Numbered from the stretch's first letter, positions 18,028-27,085 are shown. The stretch: 64,000 bases of DNA from Roseomonas alba (GCF_019430885.1 NZ_JAHYBZ010000002.1:1-64000), one strand, 5' to 3'. Notes: generated by a model from the sequence alone, not told the origin. Program-made: numbers and translations.

Positions 18028-20952
18028 GTGCGCGAACTTCCCTTCTGGCTGAGGACCAGCATCTTCGGATGGCTCGCCTTCTGGGCGGCCGTCCATCTCT
18101 ACTGGGGCGGCTTCGGGTTCCCGGAGCCGATCACCATCCGCAGCCTGCACCTGCTGGTCTTCACCCCGCCCCTGTTCCTGCTCTACCCGGCCTTTCCGGG
18201 ACGGTCGCCGGAGCACCGGCCGAGCGTCGCGGACTGGGCCTGGGCGATCGCGTCAGCGGTGCCGCATTTCTGGGTCTTCCTCCATGCCGATGCGGTCAAT
18301 GACCGCATGGAATATGTCGACCCCTTCACGCCGTTGATGATGGGTCTCGCCATCCTCTGCATGGTGACGATGCTCGAGGCGATCCGCCGCGCGGTGGAAC
18401 CGGGTCTCGCCTGGATGACGGCGGGCTGCCTGCTCTACATGTTCATTGGGCACTGGCTTCCGGGCGTGCTCAACACCCGCGTCTTCACCACGGCCGAGAT
18501 CATGGAGGCAGCCTGGCTCGTGCCGACGGCGGGCGGTGTCTATGGCCCGCTGACCGGAATCGTCGCGACCACCATCGCCGTCTTCATCCTGTTCGGCGCC
18601 TTCATGCAGGGCAGCGGGACCGGTCGGCTTTTCGCGAATTTCGGCGCGGCCGTCGCCGGGCGCTACACTGGCGGGCCGGCCAAGGTCGCAGTCGTCTCCT
18701 CGGGCCTGTTTGGCACGATGAGCGGGTCTTCCGTGTCGAACGTCATCACCACCGGCGCGATGACCATCCCGCTGATGGTGCGCATCGGCTACAAGCCGGC
18801 GGTCGCCGCCGGGATCGAAAGCGCGGCGTCGGTCGGCGGGGCGCTGATGCCGCCGGTGATGGGGGCCGCGGCCTTCGTCATGGCCGAGATCACCAACATC
18901 CCCTATGGCGACATCCTGGTCGCCGCGGCGATCGGCGCAGTGCTGTATTACTTCGCGATCCTCGCCGCCGTGCATTTCGAGGCGAAGCGGATCGGCGTGC
19001 AGCCGATGGCGCTGCAGGACATCCCGACCTGGCGCGAAGTGCTGGCCGATGTCCATCTGGTGCTGCCGATCGCGCTGCTCGTCTACCTGATGATGGAGCG
19101 CTGGTCCGGCAACTACGCCGCCTTCTGCGCGACGCTCGCCATGGTCGCCGTGTCCCTGCTGCGCAAGCGTACGCGCATGGGCTGGCGCCAGGTCTTCGAG
19201 GCGCTGACCAATGCCGGCCTGACCATGGCGCCGCTGGCCGTCGCCATCGCCGCGTCGGGCGTCGTCGTCTCGGTGCTGACGGCGACCGGCATGGTCGTGG
19301 CCTTCGGCGGCATCATCAAGGAGTTCGCCGGCGGCAATTTCGGCCTGCTCGCGCTCATGCTGTGCCTGACCGTGCTGGTGCTTGGCCTCGGTATCCCGAC
19401 CACGCCATCCTACATCATCGCCGCGGCGATCGGCGTGCCGCAGCTTCTCGAACTCGGGCGGCCGCTCGGGATCGACCTGCTGCAGGCGAACCTGTTCATC
19501 TTCTACTTCGCCGTCATTGCCGACGCGACGCCACCCGTTGCGGCCTCGGCCTTCGCCGCGGCGGCCATCGCCAAGGCGAGCCCGACCATCGCCAGCCTGC
19601 ATGCCTCGCGCTTCGGCATCGCCGGCTTCACGGTGGGATTCGCCTTCCTCTACGATCCGGGGATCATGCTGCGTGGTGGTGCCTTCGCCATCGGCTATGC
19701 CGTGCTGATCCAGGTGATGGCGCTCCTGCTGATTACCTCGGCCTATGCCGGATACCTGATGCGTCCCCTGGGGCCGATGGTGCGCATCGTCCTCGGCACG
19801 GCGGGGCTGCTGGCGGCCTTCGGGCATTTCATGCCCGACATCGCCCGCTTCGGCATTGCGGTCGTTGTGCTTGGAGGCATCGGCGCGGTGCAACTTCTGC
19901 TGACCCGAAAAGAAACCATGATCAGGACCACCGCGCTTCTGCTGGGCCTTGTGCTGGCAGTACCCGCGCTTGCGCAGAACGTTGCGCCGCAGCAGCCGGG
20001 TACGACCCTGTCTGCCATCCGCGCGCGCGGCGTGCTCGATTGCGGCGTCTCCACCGGAGACCCGGCCTGGAGCCAGCCGGACAGCCAGGGCGTCTGGCAG
20101 GGAATGGATGCCGATATCTGCCGGGCCGTCGCGGCGGCGGTGCTCGGCGACCCGGGCAAGGTCGCCTGGCATCCGCTGACCGGGCAGACGCGCTTCGCCG
20201 CCCTGTCCGGCGGGCAGATCGACGTGCTGTCCCGTACCACCACCTGGACCTTCCTGCGCGATGCGGTGAACGGGCTGAACTTCACCGCGCCCTATTTCAT
20301 GGATGGCCAGGGCTTCCTGGTGAAGGCGGACAGCGGCATCGAGCACGCCAGCCAGCTCGACGGTGCATCCATCTGCATCGTTGCGGCCAGCACGCATGAG
20401 CTGAACATGCAGGATTGGGCGCGCGCGACTAACCTCCGCTTCCAACCCGTGGTCTTCGCCGACAAGAACGAGGCGCGCATCGCCTATGAGAGCGGCCGCT
20501 GCGATGCCTATACGGCGGATTCCAGCCAGCTTGCCGCGGTGCGCGCGGCATTCACCAATCCCGCCGCGCATCGCCTGCTTCCCGAACGCATCAGCAAGGA
20601 ACCCTATGCCGTCGCCGTGCGCCAGGGCGACGACCAGTGGTTCGACATCGTCCGATTCGTCGTCTTCGGCCTGATCGAGGCGGAGGAACTCGGCGTGACG
20701 CGGGAGAACGCGGCGCAGCTCGCGGCGAGCAGCGACCGGCCGGCGGTGCAGCGGCTGCTCGGGCGGACCGGGGATCTGGGCCCCGCGGTCGGGCTCGACC
20801 GCGCCTGGCTGCTGAACGCCATCAAGGCGGTGGGCAATTACGGCGAGATCTACGATCGCCACCTCGGCGCCCACAGCCAGGTCGGGCTGCCGCGCGGGCC
20901 GAATGCGCTGTGGAACGCGGGCGGGCTGCTCTGGAGTCCGCCGATCCGGTAA
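18028..20952 (+). CDS. TRAP fused permease joined in frame to an ABC-type amino-acid binding protein
   Basis: One 974-codon frame encodes two complete proteins end to end. Residues 1-630 are a multi-span fused 4TM/12TM TRAP permease, with the SSGLFGTMSGSSVSNV and GIPTTPSYIIAAAIGVP segments typical of DctM-type subunits. Residue 631 is a methionine (ATG 19918) beginning a textbook signal peptide (MIRTTALLLGLVLAVPALAQ), followed by an AapJ-like family-3 amino-acid binding protein of normal length (344 residues; GVLDCGVSTG, GMDADICRAVAAAV). No stop separates them. Either this is a true fusion with the binding domain tethered outside, or the second part is also started internally; no strong ribosome site precedes 19918. 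It starts at GTG after GAGGAGAG. Confidence 0.8.
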   Translation: MRELPFWLRTSIFGWLAFWAAVHLYWGGFGFPEPITIRSLHLLVFTPPLFLLYPAFPGRSPEHRPSVADWAWAIASAVPHFWVFLHADAVNDRMEYVDPFTPLMMGLAILCMVTMLEAIRRAVEPGLAWMTAGCLLYMFIGHWLPGVLNTRVFTTAEIMEAAWLVPTAGGVYGPLTGIVATTIAVFILFGAFMQGSGTGRLFANFGAAVAGRYTGGPAKVAVVSSGLFGTMSGSSVSNVITTGAMTIPLMVRIGYKPAVAAGIESAASVGGALMPPVMGAAAFVMAEITNIPYGDILVAAAIGAVLYYFAILAAVHFEAKRIGVQPMALQDIPTWREVLADVHLVLPIALLVYLMMERWSGNYAAFCATLAMVAVSLLRKRTRMGWRQVFEALTNAGLTMAPLAVAIAASGVVVSVLTATGMVVAFGGIIKEFAGGNFGLLALMLCLTVLVLGLGIPTTPSYIIAAAIGVPQLLELGRPLGIDLLQANLFIFYFAVIADATPPVAASAFAAAAIAKASPTIASLHASRFGIAGFTVGFAFLYDPGIMLRGGAFAIGYAVLIQVMALLLITSAYAGYLMRPLGPMVRIVLGTAGLLAAFGHFMPDIARFGIAVVVLGGIGAVQLLLTRKETMIRTTALLLGLVLAVPALAQNVAPQQPGTTLSAIRARGVLDCGVSTGDPAWSQPDSQGVWQGMDADICRAVAAAVLGDPGKVAWHPLTGQTRFAALSGGQIDVLSRTTTWTFLRDAVNGLNFTAPYFMDGQGFLVKADSGIEHASQLDGASICIVAASTHELNMQDWARATNLRFQPVVFADKNEARIAYESGRCDAYTADSSQLAAVRAAFTNPAAHRLLPERISKEPYAVAVRQGDDQWFDIVRFVVFGLIEAEELGVTRENAAQLAASSDRPAVQRLLGRTGDLGPAVGLDRAWLLNAIKAVGNYGEIYDRHLGAHSQVGLPRGPNALWNAGGLLWSPPIR

Positions 20953-20960
20953 GGGCGATG

Positions 20961-20979
20961 GGAGGGGTGTCGCCCCTCC
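20961..20979. terminator. Hairpin between convergent genes
   Basis: GGAGGGG (20961-20967) pairs with CCCCTCC (20973-20979) across a 5-base loop, 8 bases after the permease-fusion stop and just before the serA stop. It can end both convergent transcripts. The sequence matches the outer hairpin of the dispersed repeats. Confidence 0.5.
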
Positions 20980-20986
20980 GATCACC

Positions 20987-22237
20987 TCACGTCCGCTCGT
21001 AGATCAGCCGCGCCCGGATCGTCCCCGGCAGTTCCCGGAACTCCTCCAGGATCGCTTCCGCGTCCTTGCGGGCCTCGACGCTGTCCACCACCACGTAACC
21101 GATCGACCCGGCCGTCTGGTAATACTGCCCGGAGATGTTCAGACCGCGCTTGGCGAAGCTCTCGTTGATGCGGGACAGAATGCCGGGCGCGTCGCGGTGG
21201 ATGTGCACCCAGCGCGCGCCGGTCGGCCGTGCCGGAAGCTGCACCTGCGGGAAGTTCACCGCGCCCATCGTCGTGCCGGTGTCGGAGAACTCGATCAGCG
21301 CGCGGGAGACTTCCTCGCCGATGCGCCACTGCGCCTCGCCGGTCGATCCGCCGATATGCGGGGTCAGGATGACGTTCGGCAGGCCCTGCAGCGGGGTGGT
21401 GAAACGCTCATCCTTGCCGGACGGCTCGACCGGCAAGACATCGACCGCCGCGCCGAGCAGGTGCCCCGCGCGCAGCGCAGCCGCCAGGGCATCGAGGTCG
21501 ACGATGGTCCCGCGGGCGTTGTTGATCAGCACCGCGCCCTTCTTCATGGCGGCGATCTCGGCCGCGCCGATCATGTCCTTGGTGTCCGGCGTCTCGGGCA
21601 CATGCAGGGTGACGGCATCGGCCTCGGCCAGCAGCGCGTGCAGCGAGGCGGCCGGCTGAGCATTGCCGTGCGGCAGCTTGCCGGTGCGGTCCCAGTAGAT
21701 CACCCGCATGCCGAAGGCCTCGGCGAGCACGGAGAGCTGGCTGCCGATATTGCCGTAGCCGACGATGCCGAGCGTCTTGCCGCGTACCTCCCAGGAATTC
21801 GCCGCCGACTTGTCCCAGCCGCCCTGGTGCGCGGCCGCGGATTTCGGGAAGATGCCGCGCATCAGCATGACGATCTCGCCGAGCGTCAGCTCCGCGACCG
21901 AGCGTGTGTTGGAGAAGGGCGCGTTGAATACCGGGATCCCGCGATCGGCCGCGGCGTCCAGCGCCACCTGGTTGGTGCCGATGCAGAAGCAGCCGATGGC
22001 GAAAAGGCGGTCGGCGGCGGCCAGCACCTCGGCCGTGACCTGGGTGCGGGACCGGATGCCGAGGATATGCACCCCCTTCATCGCCTTGATCAGCGCCGCG
22101 CCGTCGAGCGCCTTCGCTTCCCGCTTCACGGTGGCGTAGCCGGCTTCGGCCAGGCGGTCGATCGCGCTGTCCGAGATGCCCTCGAGCAGCAGGATGCGGA
22201 TCTTGTCCTTGGGGAGCGAAAGGCGCGTGGGGGACAT
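20987..22237 (-). CDS. serA: D-3-phosphoglycerate dehydrogenase
   Basis: This 416-residue protein oxidises 3-phosphoglycerate with NAD in the first step of serine synthesis. The nucleotide-binding motif is GIVGYGNIG; NNARG and TPHIGGST carry the expected catalytic Arg and His. A C-terminal ACT domain (about 340-416, WVHIHRDAPGILSRI) is the usual serine-feedback site. Length matches the shorter E. coli-type enzyme. It starts at ATG 22237, is convergent with the transporter fusion and divergent from puuD, and no partner genes of serine synthesis are adjacent. Confidence 0.95.
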   Translation of the reverse strand: MSPTRLSLPKDKIRILLLEGISDSAIDRLAEAGYATVKREAKALDGAALIKAMKGVHILGIRSRTQVTAEVLAAADRLFAIGCFCIGTNQVALDAAADRGIPVFNAPFSNTRSVAELTLGEIVMLMRGIFPKSAAAHQGGWDKSAANSWEVRGKTLGIVGYGNIGSQLSVLAEAFGMRVIYWDRTGKLPHGNAQPAASLHALLAEADAVTLHVPETPDTKDMIGAAEIAAMKKGAVLINNARGTIVDLDALAAALRAGHLLGAAVDVLPVEPSGKDERFTTPLQGLPNVILTPHIGGSTGEAQWRIGEEVSRALIEFSDTGTTMGAVNFPQVQLPARPTGARWVHIHRDAPGILSRINESFAKRGLNISGQYYQTAGSIGYVVVDSVEARKDAEAILEEFRELPGTIRARLIYERT

Positions 22238-22374
22238 GTCAGGCCGTGGTCTGTCGAAGAGGGCGGGTTACCTGCGCCCTTCGCGCCTGCGAGACAACCC
22301 CGCCCCTTGCAGCGCAGCCATTCGCTTCGGCATGCTGCACCGCAGCGGCCGGGGAAAGCCGCGCGGGGGACTTC

Positions 22375-23559
22375 ATGGACGCAGCCTATCTGTCGGAATG
22401 GGCCAACCTGCTGCTGCGGTGGCTGCACCTGATTACCGGCATCGCCTGGATCGGGACATCCTTCTACTTCATCGGCCTCGACAACCAGTTGGACCCGGCG
22501 AAGGACGGCAATCCCCGCGTCGCCGGCGAGCAATGGTCGGTCCATGGCGGCGGCTTCTACCACAAGCAGAAGTACCTGGTGGCGCCGGAACGACTGCCGG
22601 AGAAGCTGCATTGGTTCAAATGGGAAGCCTATTGGACCTGGATCAGCGGCTTCTCGCTGTTCGTGCTGATCTATTGGGGGCAGGCAGGGACCTATCTGGT
22701 CGATCCGGGTGTGATCGACATGCCGGCCTGGGCCGCGGTGCTGATCAGCGCGGCGCTGCTGGCGGGCGGCTGGGTCGGCTACGACCTGGTCTGCCGCTCG
22801 AAGCTCGGGGATGACGAGGTGAAGCTTGGCGCCATCGGCGCGGCGGCGCTGGCGGTGGTCGCCTTCATCTCCTGCCACGTCTTCGGTGGGCGCGGCGCTT
22901 TCCTGCAGGTCGGCGCCATGACGGGCACGATCATGGCCGCCAACGTCGCCATGGTGATCATCCCCGGCCAGAAGCGGATGGTCGCCGCGATGCAGAAGGG
23001 CGAGCCACCCGATGCCCAGGACGGCCGCTGGGCCAAGCAGCGCAGCGTGCACAACACCTATCTGACGCTGCCGGTCATCTTCATCATGATCTCGCCGCAC
23101 TACCCGATGACCTACCAGTCGCGCTGGAACTGGGTGGTGCTGCTGGCGATCGGCCTGTCCGGCGCCCTGGTGCGGCAGTATTTCGTGCTGCGCCAGAAGG
23201 GGAAGAACGCGGTGTGGCTGCCGGCCGCCGCGACGGCGGTGGTGGCGTTGCTCATTTGGACCGGGGCGCCGAAGGCGACGCATGGCGACCTGGCCGATGT
23301 GCCGGCCTTCGCCGAGGTGCAGACCATCGTCGCGACCCGCTGCGTTGCCTGCCACGCCGCGCGGCCGACCATGGACGGCTTCGCAGCCCCGCCCAAGGGC
23401 GTGATGTTCGAGACGCCGTCCCAGATCCGTCGCTGGGCCGCCGCCCTGCGCCAGCAGGTGCAGACCGAGGCCATGCCGCCGGGCAACATGACCGACATCA
23501 CCGAGGAGGAACGCGCCAAGCTCCTCGCCTGGGTGGCCGCCGGCGCGCCGGCGGATTGA
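22375..23559 (+). CDS. puuD: Membrane urate hydroxylase with C-terminal cytochrome c domain (PuuD)
   Basis: This 394-residue protein has about eight membrane helices (WLHLITGIAWIGTSFYFIGLD is the family start) followed by a soluble domain with a haem-binding CVACH motif. PuuD converts urate to 5-hydroxyisourate and passes electrons to the respiratory chain through its cytochrome domain. The start at 22375 follows a GGGGGA; the frame upstream has no family homology. A 5-hydroxyisourate hydrolase gene lies 2.5 kb downstream on the same strand, supporting the assignment. Confidence 0.92.
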   Translation: MDAAYLSEWANLLLRWLHLITGIAWIGTSFYFIGLDNQLDPAKDGNPRVAGEQWSVHGGGFYHKQKYLVAPERLPEKLHWFKWEAYWTWISGFSLFVLIYWGQAGTYLVDPGVIDMPAWAAVLISAALLAGGWVGYDLVCRSKLGDDEVKLGAIGAAALAVVAFISCHVFGGRGAFLQVGAMTGTIMAANVAMVIIPGQKRMVAAMQKGEPPDAQDGRWAKQRSVHNTYLTLPVIFIMISPHYPMTYQSRWNWVVLLAIGLSGALVRQYFVLRQKGKNAVWLPAAATAVVALLIWTGAPKATHGDLADVPAFAEVQTIVATRCVACHAARPTMDGFAAPPKGVMFETPSQIRRWAAALRQQVQTEAMPPGNMTDITEEERAKLLAWVAAGAPAD

Positions 23560-23575
23560 GAGGCTGCTGCAAGCC

Positions 23576-23609
23576 CGTGCGGCGCCGTTCAAACTGACGG
23601 CGCCGCACG
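23576..23609 (+). terminator. Intrinsic-type hairpin after puuD
   Basis: A perfect 13-bp stem, CGTGCGGCGCCGT (23576-23588) with ACGGCGCCGCACG (23597-23609), encloses an 8-base loop 16 bases after the puuD stop. No T tract follows, so termination may be partial, leaving read-through into the lipoprotein genes possible. Confidence 0.6.
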
Positions 23610-23667
23610 GTTGCGAAACGGCCGCCGTCGCCGGTAGAGACGACATCGCGCAGCCGGAGGGGGCAGG

Positions 23668-24378
23668 GTGCCGCGACCGTTCATCGCCATCGCGGCAGTG
23701 CTGCTGCTGACGGGCTGCGCCCTGCCGCCCAATACGGCGCTGCGCGACTGGGCGCGGCTTGCCAGCGTCCTCGCCGACCACCCCGACGCCGTCGCGCCGG
23801 CCGCCTCCTCCGCGCGCGACGGGCTGGTCGCGCAGCAGGAAGCCCTGGCGATCTACCTCTACGCGCTCTCGGTCCTCGCCAGGGAGGAGAGCCTGCTGAC
23901 CTTCCGCGACGACGCCTATGCGCCCCTCATCCCGCGCGCCGCGGCGGCCGATCCGGCGGCGGGGGCCGCGGTCGCGGCGCTCGGCCAGGCGCTCGCCACG
24001 GCGCGGGCCGGCAATTTCCCGCCCGGGGCGCGGGCGCGCAGCGCGGGGTCCGCGACCGTGCTGGAGGATCTGCGCCTGCGTCCGCTGATCGGCGCGGCGG
24101 ATGCGCCGGTGCAGGTGCTGGTCGGCACGCTGTCGCGCGGCACGGCGGGCCTCGCCGGGCCGGAACAGGAAACCTACCGCCAGGTGCTCACAGCGATCGG
24201 GGAGGGCCATGCCCTGCTGAAGGCGCGCATCGACGTCATTCGCCAGCGCGAGGTGTCCCGCGCAATCCTCGACCAGGAGGATCGCCTGCGCCGCCTGACG
24301 CTCATCCTGCAACCGGATGCCGCGGTCGGGCTGCGCCCCGATCCCGCCGGCCTGGTCGGCGCGGTGGTGCAGCCATGA
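23668..24378 (+). CDS. Predicted lipoprotein, function unknown (paralogue 1)
   Basis: This 236-residue product starts at GTG and has a lipoprotein signal ending in LLLTGC, so Cys17 would be lipidated. The mature part is alanine-rich and helical. The segment LRDWARLASVLADHPDAV near the mature N-terminus recurs in the next gene, and both share a GEGHALLKAR / GEDHALLRAR segment, so they are paralogues. It overlaps the next gene by 4 bases. I recognise no named family. Its position between urate genes suggests an envelope role linked to purine use, but this is guesswork. Confidence 0.75.
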   Translation: MPRPFIAIAAVLLLTGCALPPNTALRDWARLASVLADHPDAVAPAASSARDGLVAQQEALAIYLYALSVLAREESLLTFRDDAYAPLIPRAAAADPAAGAAVAALGQALATARAGNFPPGARARSAGSATVLEDLRLRPLIGAADAPVQVLVGTLSRGTAGLAGPEQETYRQVLTAIGEGHALLKARIDVIRQREVSRAILDQEDRLRRLTLILQPDAAVGLRPDPAGLVGAVVQP

Positions 24379-25034
24379 GGCGCTGCCTGGCCCTGGTCGT
24401 GCTGCTGCTGCCGGCCGCCTGCAGCGCGCCCGACTACACGCCGGTGCGCGACTGGGCCCGCACGGCGAGTCTCGCCGCCGATTTCCCCGCCGGCCGCCTG
24501 CCGCCGCCGCGCTCGGTCGATGTGCGGGAAGGGGCGATGGCGATGCGGGAGGCGCTCGCCACCTACCTCGCCGCGCTGGGCCGCCTCGCCGATGACGGCG
24601 TGCTGCCCTATCCCGAGAATCCCTTCGTGGATCTCGCCCCCCAGGCGGGCCGGGCGGGCACCGGCGGCGAGCAGCCTGTCGCCGAACTCGGTGCCTTGCT
24701 GCGGCGCGCCACGCGGCAGAACTGGCAGGCACCGCGGATGCGGGAGGCGATCACCGCCGCCGACCCGTCGGTGCAGGCGCTGGTCCGGGCCATGGCCGCC
24801 GCCATCGCGCGCAACGCGGAACCGAACGAACCCCCCGACATCGCCCGGGCCCGCGCGCAATACGCCACCCTCATCCTGCGCATCGGCGAGGACCACGCCC
24901 TGCTCAGGGCGCGCGCCGACGACATCACGGATGAGGATGTCGTCGAGCTGATCCATGCGGCGCAGGACCGGATGACGCGATCGCTGCTCGCCCTGCCGCG
25001 CCCGACCCTGCCTGCCGCCGAGACGGCGCCGTGA
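24375..25034 (+). CDS. Predicted lipoprotein, function unknown (paralogue 2)
   Basis: This 219-residue protein has a signal ending in LPAAC (Cys16). It repeats the architecture of the upstream gene: VRDWARTASLAADFPAG near the mature N-terminus, a helical middle and IGEDHALLRAR late. The ATG overlaps the upstream TGA, and its own stop overlaps the GTG of the beta-barrel gene, so the three are tightly coupled. No catalytic motif is visible. A two-lipoprotein plus barrel set could form an outer-membrane assembly. Confidence 0.75.
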   Translation: MRRCLALVVLLLPAACSAPDYTPVRDWARTASLAADFPAGRLPPPRSVDVREGAMAMREALATYLAALGRLADDGVLPYPENPFVDLAPQAGRAGTGGEQPVAELGALLRRATRQNWQAPRMREAITAADPSVQALVRAMAAAIARNAEPNEPPDIARARAQYATLILRIGEDHALLRARADDITDEDVVELIHAAQDRMTRSLLALPRPTLPAAETAP

Positions 25035-26023
25035 CCCTCGCGCGGCTGCTCGCGCTTCTGCTGCTGCTGCCGTCGCTCGCGATCGCGCAGCCGAGCGGCG
25101 AGCGGATCGACGCCATTCTCGACCGCCTCGACGCCATCCAGCAGCAGCTCGGGTCGCGCGGCGCGGGCGTGCTGGCGCTGATGGGCTACAACATGACGCC
25201 GGATGGCTCGGCCAATGCATTGCAGGTCAACCGGACGACGGCCAGCGCCGATGAGGGATCGCCGGTGATGACCCTGAGCCAGATGGGCGCGGGCTTCACC
25301 GTCAGCGAGAGCTTCCCGCTCTGGCTCGAAGGCTATCTCGGCACCGCGCGCTATGATCCGCGGGCGGTCTTCACCAATCTCGGGGCGCGACAGACGCCGC
25401 TGCGCTGGAACAACGTCGCGGCGACCATCGGCATCGGCTACGACATCCGCCTGGCCGAATACCTGTGGCTGCGGCCGATCTTCAATCTTTCGGGCGGCTA
25501 CGCGGCCTCCGACGCGGCGCTGTTCGGCGGCTTCATCAACTGGCGCCTCGGGCGGGACATCCCGGCGCTGACCGACAAGCACGTCAATGTCTGGGGCATC
25601 GGCGGGTCGCTGATGCTGGCCTATTACGACTACCGCCCCGAGCGCGATATCGATGTCGAGCTGCGCTACACCCAGATCCAGTTGCAGACCTTCGGCGACA
25701 CCATCGCGGCGGCACGGGGGCGGTCCAATGCACAGACGGTCGGTCTCTGGGCGCGGTATCGCTGGCCGATGGGGATCGAGGCCTTCGGCAGGCCGGTGCG
25801 CTGGGTGATCGACGGGTCCTTCACCGGCTATCTCGGCGACCAGGAGGATGTGCTCGGCTTCAGCTGGGCCGCCAAGGTGGGCGGCGGCGTCGAGGTCGAT
25901 TTCGGTCGCTACGAGGCCGGGGCGATGGGCCTGACCTTTGGTCGCGTCAGACTGGTCGCCCGCTATTTCTTCGCCGACAACAACATCACCGGTACCTCGA
26001 TCGGCATCGGCATGAGCTTCTGA
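25031..26023 (+). CDS. Predicted outer-membrane beta-barrel protein
   Basis: This 330-residue protein starts at GTG in a GTGA overlap with the previous stop. A signal peptide ends near SLAIAQ. A short helical segment (IDAILDRLDAIQQQL) follows, then alternating hydrophobic/aromatic strands to the end, finishing with ...GTSIGIGMSF, an outer-membrane barrel-type C-terminal Phe. It probably sits in the outer membrane together with the two upstream lipoproteins. Whether it is a pore or a structural barrel cannot be told. The gene ends 8 bases before the 5-hydroxyisourate hydrolase start. Confidence 0.7.
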   Translation: MTLARLLALLLLLPSLAIAQPSGERIDAILDRLDAIQQQLGSRGAGVLALMGYNMTPDGSANALQVNRTTASADEGSPVMTLSQMGAGFTVSESFPLWLEGYLGTARYDPRAVFTNLGARQTPLRWNNVAATIGIGYDIRLAEYLWLRPIFNLSGGYAASDAALFGGFINWRLGRDIPALTDKHVNVWGIGGSLMLAYYDYRPERDIDVELRYTQIQLQTFGDTIAAARGRSNAQTVGLWARYRWPMGIEAFGRPVRWVIDGSFTGYLGDQEDVLGFSWAAKVGGGVEVDFGRYEAGAMGLTFGRVRLVARYFFADNNITGTSIGIGMSF

Positions 26024-26031
26024 GGATCCCC

Positions 26032-26394
26032 ATGGCAGGCAATGGCCCAGGCACGCTTTCGACCCATGTGCTCAACACCGCCGAAGGCATTCCGGCCGAG
26101 GGCGTGCGGGTGGAGCTGTGGCGGCTCGACCCCGAACCCGCGCCGCTGACCAGCACGGTGACGAATGCGGATGGCCGCTGCGTGGACCCGCTGATGCCGC
26201 CCGGGACCTTCCGTGCCGGGCGCTATGAACTGCGCTTCCATGTCGGCGACTACTTCGCCGCTCGGGGGATTGGGCCGACGCCGCGCTTTCTCGATGTGGT
26301 GGCGATCAATTTCGGCGTGGCGGACGGTGTGGGACACTATCATGTGCCGCTGGCCTGCACGCCCTGGTCCTATTCCACCTACCGGGGGTCGTAG
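26032..26394 (+). CDS. uraH: 5-hydroxyisourate hydrolase (transthyretin-like)
   Basis: This 120-residue enzyme has the family N-terminus LSTHVLNTAEGIPAEGV, the central RYELRFHVGDYF and the diagnostic C-terminal YRGS. It hydrolyses 5-hydroxyisourate, the product of PuuD, in the urate-to-allantoin route. The OHCU decarboxylase that would follow is not in this window. The ATG at 26032 is 8 bases after the barrel gene, so it probably belongs to the same operon. Confidence 0.93.
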   Translation: MAGNGPGTLSTHVLNTAEGIPAEGVRVELWRLDPEPAPLTSTVTNADGRCVDPLMPPGTFRAGRYELRFHVGDYFAARGIGPTPRFLDVVAINFGVADGVGHYHVPLACTPWSYSTYRGS

Positions 26395-26410
26395 GGGCGC
26401 GGACCCGTTC

Positions 26411-27085
26411 TCAGCGGATGCGCGTTGCTGTGAAGGCGGTCAGCCGGGCATCGAGCGCGGTCAGGACCTCGGGCGGCAGTCCGAACTGGCGCAGATGTGC
26501 GAAGAGCGCGGCGACCATCGCGGCATTGCCTGCCTCCTCGCCGTCCGGCAGGGCCTCGTACCCTGCAAATCCGCTCGCCTTGCCGATCGCGAAATAGGTC
26601 GCCATCCGCGTGCTTCTGTCACTCGGACCGTAGGCGTCGTTCCGCCGCGCCATGGCCTTCTCGATCGTGCGGCCCGCAGCCATGTTGCCCGCCGGCGGGA
26701 CCGCGAGCATCCGCACATAGCCGAAGTTGTTCCGGAGCGCGGAGCTCTTCGGAAAGAGGTGGTCGATCTGGACGTCCGCGTCGTCGAGCCCGACAGCGCC
26801 GAGCTCGCGAACCGCGAAGCGTTCGAAGGCCCGCCGGTAGCTGCCATATCCGGGATCGAGCCAGAGCTCCGCCTGGCTCCGCGCGTCGTTGGGACGCCAG
26901 ATGAAGCCGTCGGCCAGGGCGAGGTCGGGGGCGATCTCCAGTCTTCCGTCCAGGCGCATCGGGGCGCGCCGGGCACCGGCGAAGGGCAGGTTGTCGCGCA
27001 CGCCGATCCAAGCCTCATTGCCCGTCGGATGGAGCCACTGCGCCAGCAGATTCGCGATCTGGCGATCGACCCAAAGCGGGCGCAT
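26411..27085 (-). CDS. Uncharacterised protein with HNH-like DHLFPKS motif
   Basis: This 224-residue cytoplasmic protein has no signal or membrane helix. The segment VQIDHLFPKSSAL (about 105-117) with a following RNNFGYVRML resembles the DHxxPKS motif of HNH-type nucleases and GmrSD/DUF262 partners, but the rest of an HNH site is not obvious. The ATG at 27085 was preferred because GGAAAGG precedes it; TTG 27091 is an alternative. It stands alone, convergent with uraH. I do not recognise a named family. Confidence 0.6.
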   Translation of the reverse strand: MRPLWVDRQIANLLAQWLHPTGNEAWIGVRDNLPFAGARRAPMRLDGRLEIAPDLALADGFIWRPNDARSQAELWLDPGYGSYRRAFERFAVRELGAVGLDDADVQIDHLFPKSSALRNNFGYVRMLAVPPAGNMAAGRTIEKAMARRNDAYGPSDRSTRMATYFAIGKASGFAGYEALPDGEEAGNAAMVAALFAHLRQFGLPPEVLTALDARLTAFTATRIR

